From positions 224,481 to 288,480 of the forward strand of contig CANMMR010000004.1 in the NCBI GenBank assembly GCA_947499095.1: DNA of 64,000 nucleotides, written 5' to 3'. Both the position numbers and the translations under genes were made by a program. Each line of letters opens with the position of its first letter. The stretch's first letter is position 1. Shown piece by piece: positions 49,408-59,398 of the stretch. The notes beneath the pieces are model-generated. The model saw only the letters and a program-made list of their open reading frames with translations. It was not told the DNA's origin and made no database searches. The DNA is from an uncultured Erythrobacter sp. Its GTDB lineage: Bacteria > Pseudomonadota > Alphaproteobacteria > Sphingomonadales > Sphingomonadaceae.

Positions 49408-50950
49408 TGGCGGTCTCCAGAGAGTTTTCGCCGGGCACTTCGACCCGGAGCATGGCAAAGGCGGCGAGCGCCCAGGCGGCGGCGGCGAACAGCATCGTCC
49501 AGATCGGATCGCCGGGAAAGAAAGCCTTCATGACGCTGCCCATCACAGTCGCGACCAGCAGCTGCGGCACCACGATGAAGATGTTGAACAGGCCCATGTA
49601 GATGCCGAGCTTCGCCTGCTGCAGGCTGCTGGCGAGGATCGCGTAAGGCATGGCCAGGATCGATGCCCAGGCTATGCCCTTGAGGAACTCGCAGACAATC
49701 AGCAGCGCCGGATCGCGCAGCACGAAATAGCCGAGGAAGCCTGCCGCGCCGAAGAGCAGGCAGCTCATGTGCGTTTTCGCCTTGCCGAGCTTGCGGCTCA
49801 TCACCGGCAGCAAGGCGAGTGCGGCGACGGCGGCCACGCCGTTCTGCACGGTGTAGATCAGGTTCCACCAATTCGCGCCCTCGTTATAGGCTGCGGTGCT
49901 GGGATCGGCGCTGCCGTAGAAATATTGCGACACGATCGGCCCGGAATAGATCCACATGATGAAGAGAGCGGACCAGCTGAAGAACTGCACCAGCGCGAGC
50001 CGCTTCATGGTATCCGGCATGCCCGAGAAATCGCCGACGATGCTCGACAGCATGTTTGCCGATCGGCCCTGTTTGGCCATGGAAATGGCGATGGCGCTGA
50101 GCGCGCCATAGGTCGCCAGCAGGCCACCGAGCAGGTATATTTCCTTCTCCAGCCCGAGCGGAGCGACCAGCAATGCGACGACCGCGCCCGCTGCGATCCA
50201 GACCAGTGCGCTACCGTAGCTTCTGGCGGCAAGCGCTCGCACAGGGGCTCCCGCCTCGACCGCGCGCTCCGCTTCGAAGCGTGCCATTTCCTCAGGAGAA
50301 TATTCGCGCGTAGTCATCACCGTCCAGCCGATGGCGCAGAACAGCGCGACCGCGCCCGCCCAGAAGCTCCAGCGGACCGTGTCGGGAATCTGGCCGGCAG
50401 GCGCGACATTGCTGACGCCGAACTGTTCGAGGAGCCACGGGAAGATGGCAGCGACTACCGCGCCCGCGCCGATGAAGGCCGTCTGCACCGCATAGCCGGT
50501 CGCATGTTGCGACCTGTCGAGCATGTCGCCCACGAAGGCACGGAACGGCTCCATCGCGATGTTGAGGCTCGCATCGAGCACCCACAATAGCGCAGCGGCA
50601 AACAGCAGCGGGGCCGCGAATGCTGGCGCAAGCGGCATCAGGAAGAGCGAAATTGCGGCCAGCAAAGCGCCGGTCATGAAATAGGGCCGTCGCCTGCCGA
50701 ACCGGTTCCACGTCTTGTCCGACAGATGGCCGATGATCGGTTGCACGATCAGCCCGGTCAGCGGCGCTGCGACCCATAGCGCAGGCAAATCGTCCAGCGA
50801 GGCACCGACCGTCTGGAAGATGCGGCTCATGTTCGAGTTCTGCAGCACGAAGCCGATCTGGATGCCGAAAAAGCCGAAGCTGATGTTGGCGAGCCCACCC
50901 CAGCCCATATGCGGCTTGCGTGCGGCGTCCACCGCCGGTGTCGTGGCCAT
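49400..50950 (-). CDS. MFS sugar transporter (SLC45/GPH-like maltose or sucrose symporter)
   Basis: 516 residues with 12 helices. ATG 50950 gives a normal start. Helix 2-3 motif GHLSDKTWNRFGRRRPYF, NISFGFFGIQIGFVLQNSNMSRIFQ at helix 1, and a long middle loop, as in proton-linked sucrose/maltose transporters. It would carry maltose or maltodextrin from periplasm to cytosol. A palindrome like a LacI operator lies 95 bases upstream. Confidence 0.9.
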   Translation of the reverse strand: MATTPAVDAARKPHMGWGGLANISFGFFGIQIGFVLQNSNMSRIFQTVGASLDDLPALWVAAPLTGLIVQPIIGHLSDKTWNRFGRRRPYFMTGALLAAISLFLMPLAPAFAAPLLFAAALLWVLDASLNIAMEPFRAFVGDMLDRSQHATGYAVQTAFIGAGAVVAAIFPWLLEQFGVSNVAPAGQIPDTVRWSFWAGAVALFCAIGWTVMTTREYSPEEMARFEAERAVEAGAPVRALAARSYGSALVWIAAGAVVALLVAPLGLEKEIYLLGGLLATYGALSAIAISMAKQGRSANMLSSIVGDFSGMPDTMKRLALVQFFSWSALFIMWIYSGPIVSQYFYGSADPSTAAYNEGANWWNLIYTVQNGVAAVAALALLPVMSRKLGKAKTHMSCLLFGAAGFLGYFVLRDPALLIVCEFLKGIAWASILAMPYAILASSLQQAKLGIYMGLFNIFIVVPQLLVATVMGSVMKAFFPGDPIWTMLFAAAAWALAAFAMLRVEVPGENSLETANA

Positions 50951-51043
50951 CAATACGTATCCTCAGTCCCTTGCGCGCGGATCTTGGCGTCCGCTCGACT
51001 ATTCAGGGTGCTACGCTGGCATGGCGACCCCTCTCCGCCAAGA

Positions 51044-51059
51044 ACGTATACGAATACGT
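51044..51059 (-). promoter_or_regulatory. LacI-type operator before the MFS-amylase operon
   Basis: ACGTAT-acga-ATACGT is a near-perfect 16-base palindrome between the lacI stop and the MFS start. A related element, GCGTATACGTATGC, stands before the TonB receptor. Centre CG and outer CGTAT arms fit LacI-family operators. The link to the neighbouring repressor is inferred. Confidence 0.6.
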
Positions 51060-51067
51060 AGAGGGCC

Positions 51068-52105
51068 TCAGCAGGAGGCGCTCGATCCGCGCACGATCAG
51101 TTTACCCGGCAGCTTACGCGGCGGCAGGTCCCGATCCTCGATCTGCGCGATGAGCGTTTCGACCAATGCCTGCCCGGCACCGCGAATGTCCTGCATCACC
51201 GTGGTCAAGGGTGGTGTGGTGAGGCTGGCGGCGGGAATATCGTCGAACCCGACTACGGCGACATCGCCCGGCACGCTGCGCCCCGCCTCGGCCAGAGCAC
51301 GCATGGCACCGATCGCGATAAGGTCGCTGGCAGCGAAGACCGCATCGAAGGCCTTGCCGCTCGCCAGCAGCGCTTCGGCCGCAGCATGACCAGCTTCCTC
51401 GGTCGTGATCGCGTCGAATTGCAGCGCGCGATCCGCCTCGATGCCCGACTCGCGAAGACCCTCGCACAGCCCAGCATACCGACCCGCGAATTCGGGATAG
51501 TGCTCGTCCGCGTGGCCGAGGAAGGCGACCGCCTTGCGTCCGGTCTCGGCAAGATGCCGACCGGCGATCACGCCCGCAGCATGGTTGTCCGTCCCCACGG
51601 TCACGCCACTGCTGTCGGACGACACCGATCCCCAGCGCGCGAAATGGGTGCCCTGCGCTTCGAGCTGGTCGAGCCGCTTGCGATAGACCGTATAGTCGCC
51701 ATAGCCGAGCAGGATCAGCCCGTCAGCACGGTGGCTGTCCTGATACTGGACGTGCCAGTCATCCTCCATCCGCTGGAAGGAGATGAGCAGGTCGAGCCCG
51801 CGATCGGCACAGGCGCGCGTGATAGATCCCAGCATGGCGAGAAAGAAAGGATTGATCATGCTCTCGTCGGGCGTCGGGTCCTCGAAGAACAGCAGCGCGA
51901 TCGTGTTCGACCGCTGCGAGCGCAGCGACGAGGCGTTCTTGTCGACCGTGTATTTGAGGTCGCGGGCGATTTGCTGGATGCGCTCGCGGGTCTTGGCGCT
52001 GACCGCACGGTCGCCCCGCAACGCGCGGCTCACGGTGGGCTGCGAGACCCCCGCCGCATAGGCGATGTCGAAGCTGGTCGGCCGACCTGTCGGCTTGCGA
52101 CCCAT
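51068..52105 (-). CDS. LacI-family repressor of glucan utilisation
   Basis: 345 residues from ATG 52105. HTH TSFDIAYAAGVSQPTVSRALRGD with hinge YTVDKNASSLRSQ (the alanine at the hinge as in LacI proteins), then a periplasmic-binding-like core (VVGFDDIPAASLTTPPLTTVMQDI). It most likely senses maltose or a maltodextrin and controls the MFS-amylase and TonB-GH operons. It is divergent from the DUF6445 gene. Confidence 0.92.
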   Translation of the reverse strand: MGRKPTGRPTSFDIAYAAGVSQPTVSRALRGDRAVSAKTRERIQQIARDLKYTVDKNASSLRSQRSNTIALLFFEDPTPDESMINPFFLAMLGSITRACADRGLDLLISFQRMEDDWHVQYQDSHRADGLILLGYGDYTVYRKRLDQLEAQGTHFARWGSVSSDSSGVTVGTDNHAAGVIAGRHLAETGRKAVAFLGHADEHYPEFAGRYAGLCEGLRESGIEADRALQFDAITTEEAGHAAAEALLASGKAFDAVFAASDLIAIGAMRALAEAGRSVPGDVAVVGFDDIPAASLTTPPLTTVMQDIRGAGQALVETLIAQIEDRDLPPRKLPGKLIVRGSSASC

Positions 52106-52223
52106 CTCTCTCCTCCCGGCCCGTCCTGACGAGCCTTCGCCGCAGACCTTAGCAGCAGGCAGCGCGGAGGCAATCGCGCCGCAGTTCCATTCGCCGCCTT
52201 TTTGCCTGTATGGCGCGACGACA

Positions 52224-52916
52224 ATGAATAGCCCGCTCGCCCTGAATGCCAATGCACGGATTGCCACGCGCCATTTCGGCAAGGAACGGCAGCCACTCAT
52301 CGAGGTGGACGATGCGCTGGTCGACGCGGACCTCGTGATCGAAATCGCCGCGCGCCATCGGTTCGCACAGCACGTAGAATTCTATCCCGGCGTGCGCGCG
52401 CCGGTTTCCGAAGCGATCGCCATGCCGCTGGTTGACCCGCTGCTGCAGCGCATCGTGGAAGACTTCGCCCTCGTTCGCCCGCCTCGCTATCGCGAGTGCT
52501 ATCTCAGCCTCGTAACCCAGGCACCATCAGACCTTGCGCCGATCCAACGCCTCCCGCATTTCGATGGGGTCGAGGGTGAACGGATCGCCGTGTTGCTGTA
52601 TCTCGACCGGGCGGAACGCGGGGGCACGGGGTTCTATCGCCAGCGGGCCACAGGCTTCGAGAGCGTCGATGCGACGAGGTTCGAAAGCTATCGATCGAAG
52701 CTGGAGCAGGGGATCGACAAAGTCGGCCTGCCAGCTACGGGCTACATCTCCGGCGACACCGAACTCTTCGAGCAAGTCCACCGCATCGAAGGGCGCTTTA
52801 ACGCGATGGCGATCTACCGCGGTAACACGCTGCATTGCGCCGATCTGCCGAGCAATTTTACACCCGATCCCGACCCGCGCACCGGTCGCCTGACGCTCAA
52901 CCTTTTTCTTTCCTGA
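52224..52916 (+). CDS. DUF6445-family protein
   Basis: 230 residues from ATG 52224. It resembles the cupin-like/2OG-type proteins found in TonB-receptor/halogenase loci: FYPGVRAPVSEAI, HFDGVEGERIAVLLYLDRAERGGTGFYR, IYRGNTLHCADLPSNF, TGRLTLNLFL. The HFD, GGTGFY and late His/Arg could form the metal and 2-oxoglutarate site of a dioxygenase fold, but this is unproven. It lies between the repressor and the TonB receptor. Confidence 0.78.
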   Translation: MNSPLALNANARIATRHFGKERQPLIEVDDALVDADLVIEIAARHRFAQHVEFYPGVRAPVSEAIAMPLVDPLLQRIVEDFALVRPPRYRECYLSLVTQAPSDLAPIQRLPHFDGVEGERIAVLLYLDRAERGGTGFYRQRATGFESVDATRFESYRSKLEQGIDKVGLPATGYISGDTELFEQVHRIEGRFNAMAIYRGNTLHCADLPSNFTPDPDPRTGRLTLNLFLS

Positions 52917-52969
52917 CCGGCGCCAGAAGTTGTGACATTTCGGCGACGCGCGGCCCCTGCCGCCGCATT

Positions 52970-52983
52970 GCGTATACGTATGC
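52970..52983 (+). promoter_or_regulatory. LacI-type operator before the TonB receptor
   Basis: GCGTATACGTATGC is an imperfect palindrome (two mismatches) 122 bases before the receptor ATG. It shares CGTATACG with the element before the MFS gene. Likely the second binding site of the LacI regulator. Confidence 0.55.
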
Positions 52984-53105
52984 TCTCTAGCTGACCGCCC
53001 GATTTGCGACCTATCCAGACGATGAACAGGCTGCCGCTGAGCCGCCTGTCGGGATTAGGATTCGGTCCGGGACTGCACACAAGCCGGGCCATTGGGAGAG
53101 AAATC

Positions 53106-55922
53106 ATGGCATTTCGCAAGTCTCTTGCCGGGGGCATCAGTACCGGCGCCATTTCGATCGCGCTCGCCGCGCTTGCGTCGCCCGGCATCGCGCAGGAAGC
53201 GACCATCGAGCCGGGCCAGGAATCGCAGCCCGAAGACGATGCAGTCGCTGCCGATAACGTCATTGTCGTCGAGGGCTATCGCCAGTCGCTGGAAACTGCG
53301 GTCGGCCTGAAGCGCAACACTCCGGTCATTGCGGAAGCTTTCAGCTCGGAAGATATCGGCAAGCTTCCCGACGTCTCGATCGCGGAAACGCTGGGCCGCC
53401 TGCCCGGCCTCGCCGTCCAGCGTGTCGACGGTCGTGCCCAGAGCCTTTCGGTTCGCGGCCTGGGTCCCGACTATTCGAATTCGCTGCTCAACGGTCGCCA
53501 GCTCGTCTCCTCGGGCGACAATCGCGCCGTCGAATACGACCAGTATCCGGCCGAGCTCATCGACCAGGGCGTCATCTACAAGGTGCCCTATGCCGGCCTC
53601 ATCGGGCAGGGCCTCGCCGGTACGGTCGACCTGCGTACCATCCGCCCGCTGTCGAAGGGCGAGCGGATCATCTCGCTCTCGGGTCGCCTCGAATTCAACG
53701 AGGACGGCTCGCTCAATCCCGACATCGATGGCTGGGGCTATCGCGCCACCGGCACCTATGTCGACCAATTCGCCGACGACACGCTGGGTGTGGCCGTGGG
53801 CGTCGCCTATCAGTCCAGCCCGAGCCAGGTCGAGCGGTTCAATGCCTGGGGCTATCCCGACGATTCCGGCCAGCGTGTGCTCGGCGGCATGAAGCCCCTC
53901 GCTCGCTCGGTCGATCTCGACCGTCTGGGCGTTTTCGGCACTGTCGAATGGCAGCCGACGCCCGAGTGGAGCGGCACGCTCGACGTATTCTACGCCGATT
54001 ATCGCGAGCGCATTCCGCAGCGCGGCATCGAGTTTCCGCTCAACCCCGGCTGGGGTTCGGGCGCGAATATCGACTCGACCAGTGGCGGCGACTTCCCGGA
54101 GAGTGTGACCTTCTCCAACGTCCAGCCGGTGGTTCGCAACGACGACGACCGCAAGGACGTTGAAACGCTCGCCATCGGTTACAATGCGAAATACGAAAAC
54201 GACGATGTTATCCTGATGGCCGATGTCGCCTATTCGCGCGCCGACCGCCGGTTGCAGCAGATCGAGAGCTATTCGGGCCTCAACTTCGCTGCGCAGACCG
54301 GCCCCGGCTTCAACATGGGCGATGTCGTCACCTATACGCGCAATAGCGGGGGCTTCCCGTTCCAGTTCACCAACCGGATCGATTATTCCGATACTAGCCT
54401 GATCCAGCTGACCGACCCCCGCGGCTGGGGTGGCGGGCGCGGCATCGTGCAGGCAGGCTTCATCAACGACACGACCACGGACGACGAGCTGTGGACCATG
54501 CGCGGTGAAGTCGTCGGCAAGGTGGATGACGATACGATCAAGAGCCTCGTGGCTGGATTTTCCTACGATCACCGCCAGAAATCGCGCGACATCACGCAGA
54601 ACTTCCTGAGCCTTGCCGGCCCGAACGGCGCCTTCATCGCGGATGGTGCCACCACGCGCGCGCCGATCCCCGAAAGCGCGCTGCTCGATCCGATTGCCAG
54701 CCTCGGCTTCCTCGGTTTCGGTCCGCAGGTCGCTTACGATCCGTTCGCGCTGCTGAATGACGGGACCTACATCCTGACGAGCATCGAGAGCTCCGATCTG
54801 CCCTATCCGGGGGACTGGACGGTGACGGAGGATGTCTACACTGGCTATCTGCGTATGGACATCGACACCATGCTCGGATCACTGCCAGTCACCGGTAATA
54901 TGGGCGTGCAGGCGGTCTTTACGCAACAAAGTTCTGCCGGCTTCGATTCCGATGGGGGTGTTGGTGCCGGCGCCATCCCGGTGTTCGAGACGGAAGACTA
55001 TTCGCACATCCTGCCGAGCATGACGCTCAACTTCGAGATCGCGCCGGACATGAAACTGCGCTTTGGCGCGGCGCGTACCTTGTCGCGTGCCCGGATGGAC
55101 TACCTCAGCGCGTCGTCCAACGCCGGCGTCAGCGACGTCGTCGATATCGAGACCGGATCGATCTTCAGCGGCGGAGGCGGCAACCCGCGCCTGCGGCCCT
55201 ATATCGCCAACGGCTTTGACCTGTCTTACGAATGGTATTTCGGCGGTGCAGGATATTTCGCCATTGCCGGTTACTACAAATGGCTGGACGATTTCGTGAA
55301 CCCCAACGCATCGGTGGTCCGCGACTTCAGCTACCTGCGCCCGATCCTGTCACCGCAGCAGCGCGCCTTCGCCGATGCGACGACTTATCTAGGACTGGTG
55401 AGCGCGCCCGACAACCGGGCCGATGGCTACATTCGCGGGATCGAAGCGAGCCTCTCGCTGCCGTTCTCGACGTTCACGAGCGGTTTCGCCTCGGGCTTCG
55501 GCTTCCAGACCAGCGTTTCGTATACAGACAGCGAGTTGACCATCTATCCGCTGGAGGACGATCCGTTTGAAACCGACGTGCCGGGTCTCTCGAAATGGGT
55601 CGTAAACTCGACTGTCTATTACGAGAACAGCGGTTTCGAGGCCCGTCTGAGCCATCGCTACCGGACGGAGTTCCTCGCAGAATTCCCTGGAATCTCGGCC
55701 AGCCGGGCACAGCGCCTGACCTATCCGGAATCGATCTTCGATGCGCAGATCGGCTATCGTTTCGAAGACGGTTCTTCGCTGGAAGGCCTGTCGGTCACAC
55801 TGCAGGCGCTGAACCTCACCAACGAGCCCTTCATCAACTACACCGACGGCGACCGCCAGTTCATCATCGATTATGAAGAATACGGTCGCACCTATCTGGT
55901 CGGGGCATCCTACCGCTTCTGA
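53106..55922 (+). CDS. TonB-dependent receptor of the glucan locus
   Basis: 938 residues from ATG 53106 (GAGAGAAATC before it). Signal peptide (MAFRKSLAGGISTGAISIALA...ASPGIAQ), TonB-box region NVIVVEGYRQSLETAVGLKR, plug with IGKLPDVSIAETLGRLPGLAVQR and a long barrel ending in ASYRF. This is the large receptor type linked with carbohydrate loci in Caulobacter, Xanthomonas and sphingomonads (TIGR01782-like). With the GH genes behind it the ligand is most likely a maltodextrin. Confidence 0.94.
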   Translation: MAFRKSLAGGISTGAISIALAALASPGIAQEATIEPGQESQPEDDAVAADNVIVVEGYRQSLETAVGLKRNTPVIAEAFSSEDIGKLPDVSIAETLGRLPGLAVQRVDGRAQSLSVRGLGPDYSNSLLNGRQLVSSGDNRAVEYDQYPAELIDQGVIYKVPYAGLIGQGLAGTVDLRTIRPLSKGERIISLSGRLEFNEDGSLNPDIDGWGYRATGTYVDQFADDTLGVAVGVAYQSSPSQVERFNAWGYPDDSGQRVLGGMKPLARSVDLDRLGVFGTVEWQPTPEWSGTLDVFYADYRERIPQRGIEFPLNPGWGSGANIDSTSGGDFPESVTFSNVQPVVRNDDDRKDVETLAIGYNAKYENDDVILMADVAYSRADRRLQQIESYSGLNFAAQTGPGFNMGDVVTYTRNSGGFPFQFTNRIDYSDTSLIQLTDPRGWGGGRGIVQAGFINDTTTDDELWTMRGEVVGKVDDDTIKSLVAGFSYDHRQKSRDITQNFLSLAGPNGAFIADGATTRAPIPESALLDPIASLGFLGFGPQVAYDPFALLNDGTYILTSIESSDLPYPGDWTVTEDVYTGYLRMDIDTMLGSLPVTGNMGVQAVFTQQSSAGFDSDGGVGAGAIPVFETEDYSHILPSMTLNFEIAPDMKLRFGAARTLSRARMDYLSASSNAGVSDVVDIETGSIFSGGGGNPRLRPYIANGFDLSYEWYFGGAGYFAIAGYYKWLDDFVNPNASVVRDFSYLRPILSPQQRAFADATTYLGLVSAPDNRADGYIRGIEASLSLPFSTFTSGFASGFGFQTSVSYTDSELTIYPLEDDPFETDVPGLSKWVVNSTVYYENSGFEARLSHRYRTEFLAEFPGISASRAQRLTYPESIFDAQIGYRFEDGSSLEGLSVTLQALNLTNEPFINYTDGDRQFIIDYEEYGRTYLVGASYRF

Positions 55923-55934
55923 CCAGCTGACTTG

Positions 55935-55965
55935 CGGGGCGGCCACCTTCCTCCCGGCCGCCCCG
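55935..55965 (+). terminator. Strong hairpin after the TonB receptor
   Basis: CGGGGCGGCC and GGCCGCCCCG form a perfect 10-bp stem with an 11-base loop, 12 bases after the receptor stop. There is no T run. It probably acts as a partial terminator or mRNA 3' stabiliser that lets the receptor be made in larger amount than the enzymes behind it. Confidence 0.65.
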
Positions 55966-56039
55966 CCCCCAATTGCCTGCCGCGTCATCGCTGCTGCTAT
56001 GGCCCGGCAATTGCATCACCCGAGGGGATCGAGTCTTTC

Positions 56040-57572
56040 ATGCCTGACGCTACGTCTCATGCACGCGCCATCAAGCGCTTCGTCATCGCCGGCGGTGGGA
56101 CTGCCGGGTGGATGACGGCTGCTGCGCTCGCGCGCTTCGCACCGCCCGGCACATCGATCGTGCTGGTCGAAAGCGAAGCCATTGGCACCGTCGGCGTGGG
56201 CGAGGCGACCATCCCGCAGATCCATCTGTTCAACGGTGCCCTGGGCATCGACGAGGCGGACTTCGTCCGTGAGACGAAAGCCAGCTTCAAGCTCGGTATC
56301 GAGTTCGACGGGTGGCATCGCGAGGGCGAGAGCTACATGCACGCCTTCGGCGCCGTGGGTCGCGGCGTCGGTTTGCTGCCGTTCCAGCACTACTGGCTGC
56401 GCGCGAAGCAACTCGGTTTCGCCAAGCCGCTGATGCGCTATTCCATGAACGAGTTGGCGGCGCGAACGATGCGCATGCAGCGCGGGCGACGGGTGCAGGG
56501 CGCGCCCGAAATGCCCTATGCCTACCACTTCGACGCCGGTCTCTATGCCTCCTATCTGCGCCGATTCGCCGAAGAGCGCGGCGTAGTGCGGCACGAGGGC
56601 ATCATCGCGCGGGTGGCGCAGGATGGCGAAAGCGGCGCGATCACGGGGCTCCATCTCGATGACAACCGCACGGTAGAGGGCGACTTCTTCATCGACTGCA
56701 CCGGCTTTCGCGGCCTGTTGATCGAACAGGCGCTCGACACCGGTTACGAGGAATGGACGCAGTGGCTGCGCTGCGATCGGGCGATTGCCGTACCTTGTTC
56801 AAATGGGGGCGACTTCACGCCGTATACAAAAGCCATCGCGCGCAAGGCCGGTTGGCAATGGCGCATTCCGCTGCAGCATCGCATCGGCAACGGCCTTGTC
56901 TATTCGACCGCGCATATGGACGACGACGAAGCAGCCGACACGCTGCTAGCCAATCTTGACGGCGACCCCCTTGCCGAACCGCGAGCGATCCCGTTCACAA
57001 CCGGGATACGGCGAAAAATGTGGCACAAGAACTGCCTCGCCGTGGGTCTCTCGGCAGGATTTCTCGAGCCGATGGAATCGACCTCCATCCACCTCATCCA
57101 GTCGACCATCAGCCGCTTCCTCAGCGTGCTTCCCGGCGCCGAACCCAATCCCGCAATCGTCGACTGGTTCAACGCCCAGTGCGATTTCGAATGGACGCGC
57201 ATCCGCGACTTCCTGATCCTCCACTACACCGCCAATGCGCGCGAGTGTCAGCCGTTCTGGGACGAGGTTCGCGCGATGGAACTACCCGATACGCTTCTCG
57301 CCAAGCTCGACCAGTGGCGCGCCACCGGCCTTATCCATCGCGAACACGAAGAGTTGTTCACCGATGTCGGCTGGTTCCAGGTGCTGGTCGGCCAAGGCGT
57401 GGAGGCACGGGGGTACAACCCGCTGGCCGATGCACTGCCCGAAACCGACCTTCGCGCCCTGCTCGACGGCACCGAAGCCGCACTGGTCGAGGAGGTGCGC
57501 CAGATGCCGCGCCATCTCGATTTCCTGCAATCCATGATGACCTCCGCACCAACACCGGGAGTGCCCGCATGA
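56040..57572 (+). CDS. Tryptophan-halogenase-family flavoprotein 1
   Basis: 510 residues from ATG 56040. FAD loop GGGTAGWMTAAAL (18-30), GVGEATIP, the catalytic lysine K84 in SFKLGIEF, the WxWxIP mark WQWRIP (272-277) and E346 in FLEPMESTSI, so the halogenase residues are all present. Such enzymes use reduced FAD, oxygen and halide to make HOX and a lysine chloramine. It is in a sugar operon, as known for some Xanthomonas and Caulobacter TonB loci, and its natural substrate is not known. The stop overlaps the next ATG (ATGA). Confidence 0.92.
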   Translation: MPDATSHARAIKRFVIAGGGTAGWMTAAALARFAPPGTSIVLVESEAIGTVGVGEATIPQIHLFNGALGIDEADFVRETKASFKLGIEFDGWHREGESYMHAFGAVGRGVGLLPFQHYWLRAKQLGFAKPLMRYSMNELAARTMRMQRGRRVQGAPEMPYAYHFDAGLYASYLRRFAEERGVVRHEGIIARVAQDGESGAITGLHLDDNRTVEGDFFIDCTGFRGLLIEQALDTGYEEWTQWLRCDRAIAVPCSNGGDFTPYTKAIARKAGWQWRIPLQHRIGNGLVYSTAHMDDDEAADTLLANLDGDPLAEPRAIPFTTGIRRKMWHKNCLAVGLSAGFLEPMESTSIHLIQSTISRFLSVLPGAEPNPAIVDWFNAQCDFEWTRIRDFLILHYTANARECQPFWDEVRAMELPDTLLAKLDQWRATGLIHREHEELFTDVGWFQVLVGQGVEARGYNPLADALPETDLRALLDGTEAALVEEVRQMPRHLDFLQSMMTSAPTPGVPA

Positions 57573-59398
57573 TCCGCTTCGCCCTGCCCCTTCTCGCGCT
57601 CGGCATGAGTGCCTGCGCCCACGCGCAAACGTCGGCGACCGCCGACACGCGAGAATTCCGCGAGCGCGCACCTTCCGAAGAAATCGTTTACTTCGTGCTC
57701 CCCGACCGGTTCGAGAATGGTGATCCTTCGAACGATACTGGCGATTTCACCGGAGGCAGGCTCGAAACAGGCTTCGACCCGACGGCCAAGGGGTTCTTTC
57801 ACGGGGGCGACCTCAAGGGCCTGACCCAGCGCCTCGACTATCTCGAGACGCTCGGCGTCACGGCGATCTGGTTCGCGCCGATCTTTCAGAACAAGCCCGT
57901 CCAGGGCCCCCCGGGCGAGGAAAGCGCGGGCTATCACGGATATTGGGTCACCGACTTTACCCGCCCCGACGGCCATTTCGGCACGCGCGGGGAGTTCAAG
58001 GCCTTCGTCGATGCAGCGCATGCACGCGGGATGAAGGTCTATATGGACATCATCACCAACCACACCGCCGACGTCATCACCTATGCCGACGGGCCGGCGA
58101 CCAATTTCGAATATCGCAGCAAAGGCGATTATCCCTATTCGACCGTCGGCGATGTGTCGGGCGCGCGGATCAACCCGGGCTTCACGGGCGACGAGGACAG
58201 CAGCGAGGCGAACTTCGCCAAGCTGGTGAACCCAAACTTCGCCTATAAGCCGTTAGTCCCCGACGCCGAGAAAGACGTGAAAGTCCCCGCCTGGCTGAAC
58301 GATCCGATCTATTACCACAATCGCGGCAACAGCAGCTTCACCGGCGAGGACAGCCGATCCGGCGACTTCGCCGGGCTGGACGACCTGTTCACCGAACATC
58401 CGCGCGTCCGTGAGGGAATGATCGAGATCTTCTCCGGCTGGGTGCGCGATTTCGGCGTCGACGGGTTTCGCATCGATACCGCCCGTCACGTCGATCCCGG
58501 TTTCTGGCAGGTCTTCGTCCCTGCGCTAGAGAAAGTCGCGGAGGAAGAAGGTATCCCGAACTTCCATATGTTCGGGGAGGTCTACAAGGATATTCCCCAG
58601 AACGGCTACATCGCCGAATACACCCGCCGCGACAAATTGCCCGCCGTGCTCGATTTCGCCTTCCAGGCGGCCATGCGCGAGTTACTGGGGCGCGATCAAG
58701 GCACGGTGGCGCTGGCACACATGTTCGATGGCGACGTGCTCTACGAAGGCGGCGAGGAAACCGCGCTCGGCCTGCCGACTTTCCTCGGCAATCACGACAT
58801 GGGGCGCTTTTCGACGCTCATCAAACGGGACAAGCCCGAAATCTCGCAGGACGAACTTCTGGCTCGCGTCATGCTGGGCCATGCAATGATGCTGAGCCTG
58901 CGCGGCAGCCCCGTGATCTATTACGGCGACGAACAGGGTTTCGTCGGTGACGGCAACGACCAGCTGGCGCGTGAGGACATGTTCCCCTCTCAGACAGCGG
59001 TCTACAACGACAACGACCTGATCGGCACCGACGCAACAACGGCGAAGAGCAATTTCGACGAGAGCCACCCGCTGTTCCGCCTGATCTCCGAATTTTCCGC
59101 GATCCGTAAGGAGCACCCTGCTCTCACGCGCGGCAAGCAGGTCGTGCGGCATTACGAGCAGGAGGCGGGTATCTTCGCCGTCAGCCGCTTCGATCCCGAT
59201 GATGGCACCGAATATCTGGCGGTGTTCAACACCACCGGGGCTGAACGGAGCGCAAATGTCGTGCTCGACTACGGAGCCCGCGAACTGGCGACGCTTGCCG
59301 GAAGCTGCCCCGCTGCCGTGACCGTCCCCGGAAGCGCAGCTTTCACCCTGCCCGCCTTCGGCTGGGCGCTGTGCCGCGTGTCGGAGAGCGCCGAGTGA
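57569..59398 (+). CDS. GH13 alpha-amylase/cyclomaltodextrinase-like enzyme
   Basis: 609 residues from ATG 57569. Secreted: signal MIRFALPLLALGMSAC with a weak lipobox or cleavage after AHA. Motifs DIITNHT, DGFRIDTARH (nucleophile), MFGEVY (acid), FLGNHDMGRF, and a glycine-rich GDLKGL near the start. It would cut imported dextrins in the periplasm. It is coupled to the halogenase in front (ATGA) and the glucosidase behind (GTGA). Confidence 0.93.
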   Translation: MIRFALPLLALGMSACAHAQTSATADTREFRERAPSEEIVYFVLPDRFENGDPSNDTGDFTGGRLETGFDPTAKGFFHGGDLKGLTQRLDYLETLGVTAIWFAPIFQNKPVQGPPGEESAGYHGYWVTDFTRPDGHFGTRGEFKAFVDAAHARGMKVYMDIITNHTADVITYADGPATNFEYRSKGDYPYSTVGDVSGARINPGFTGDEDSSEANFAKLVNPNFAYKPLVPDAEKDVKVPAWLNDPIYYHNRGNSSFTGEDSRSGDFAGLDDLFTEHPRVREGMIEIFSGWVRDFGVDGFRIDTARHVDPGFWQVFVPALEKVAEEEGIPNFHMFGEVYKDIPQNGYIAEYTRRDKLPAVLDFAFQAAMRELLGRDQGTVALAHMFDGDVLYEGGEETALGLPTFLGNHDMGRFSTLIKRDKPEISQDELLARVMLGHAMMLSLRGSPVIYYGDEQGFVGDGNDQLAREDMFPSQTAVYNDNDLIGTDATTAKSNFDESHPLFRLISEFSAIRKEHPALTRGKQVVRHYEQEAGIFAVSRFDPDDGTEYLAVFNTTGAERSANVVLDYGARELATLAGSCPAAVTVPGSAAFTLPAFGWALCRVSESAE

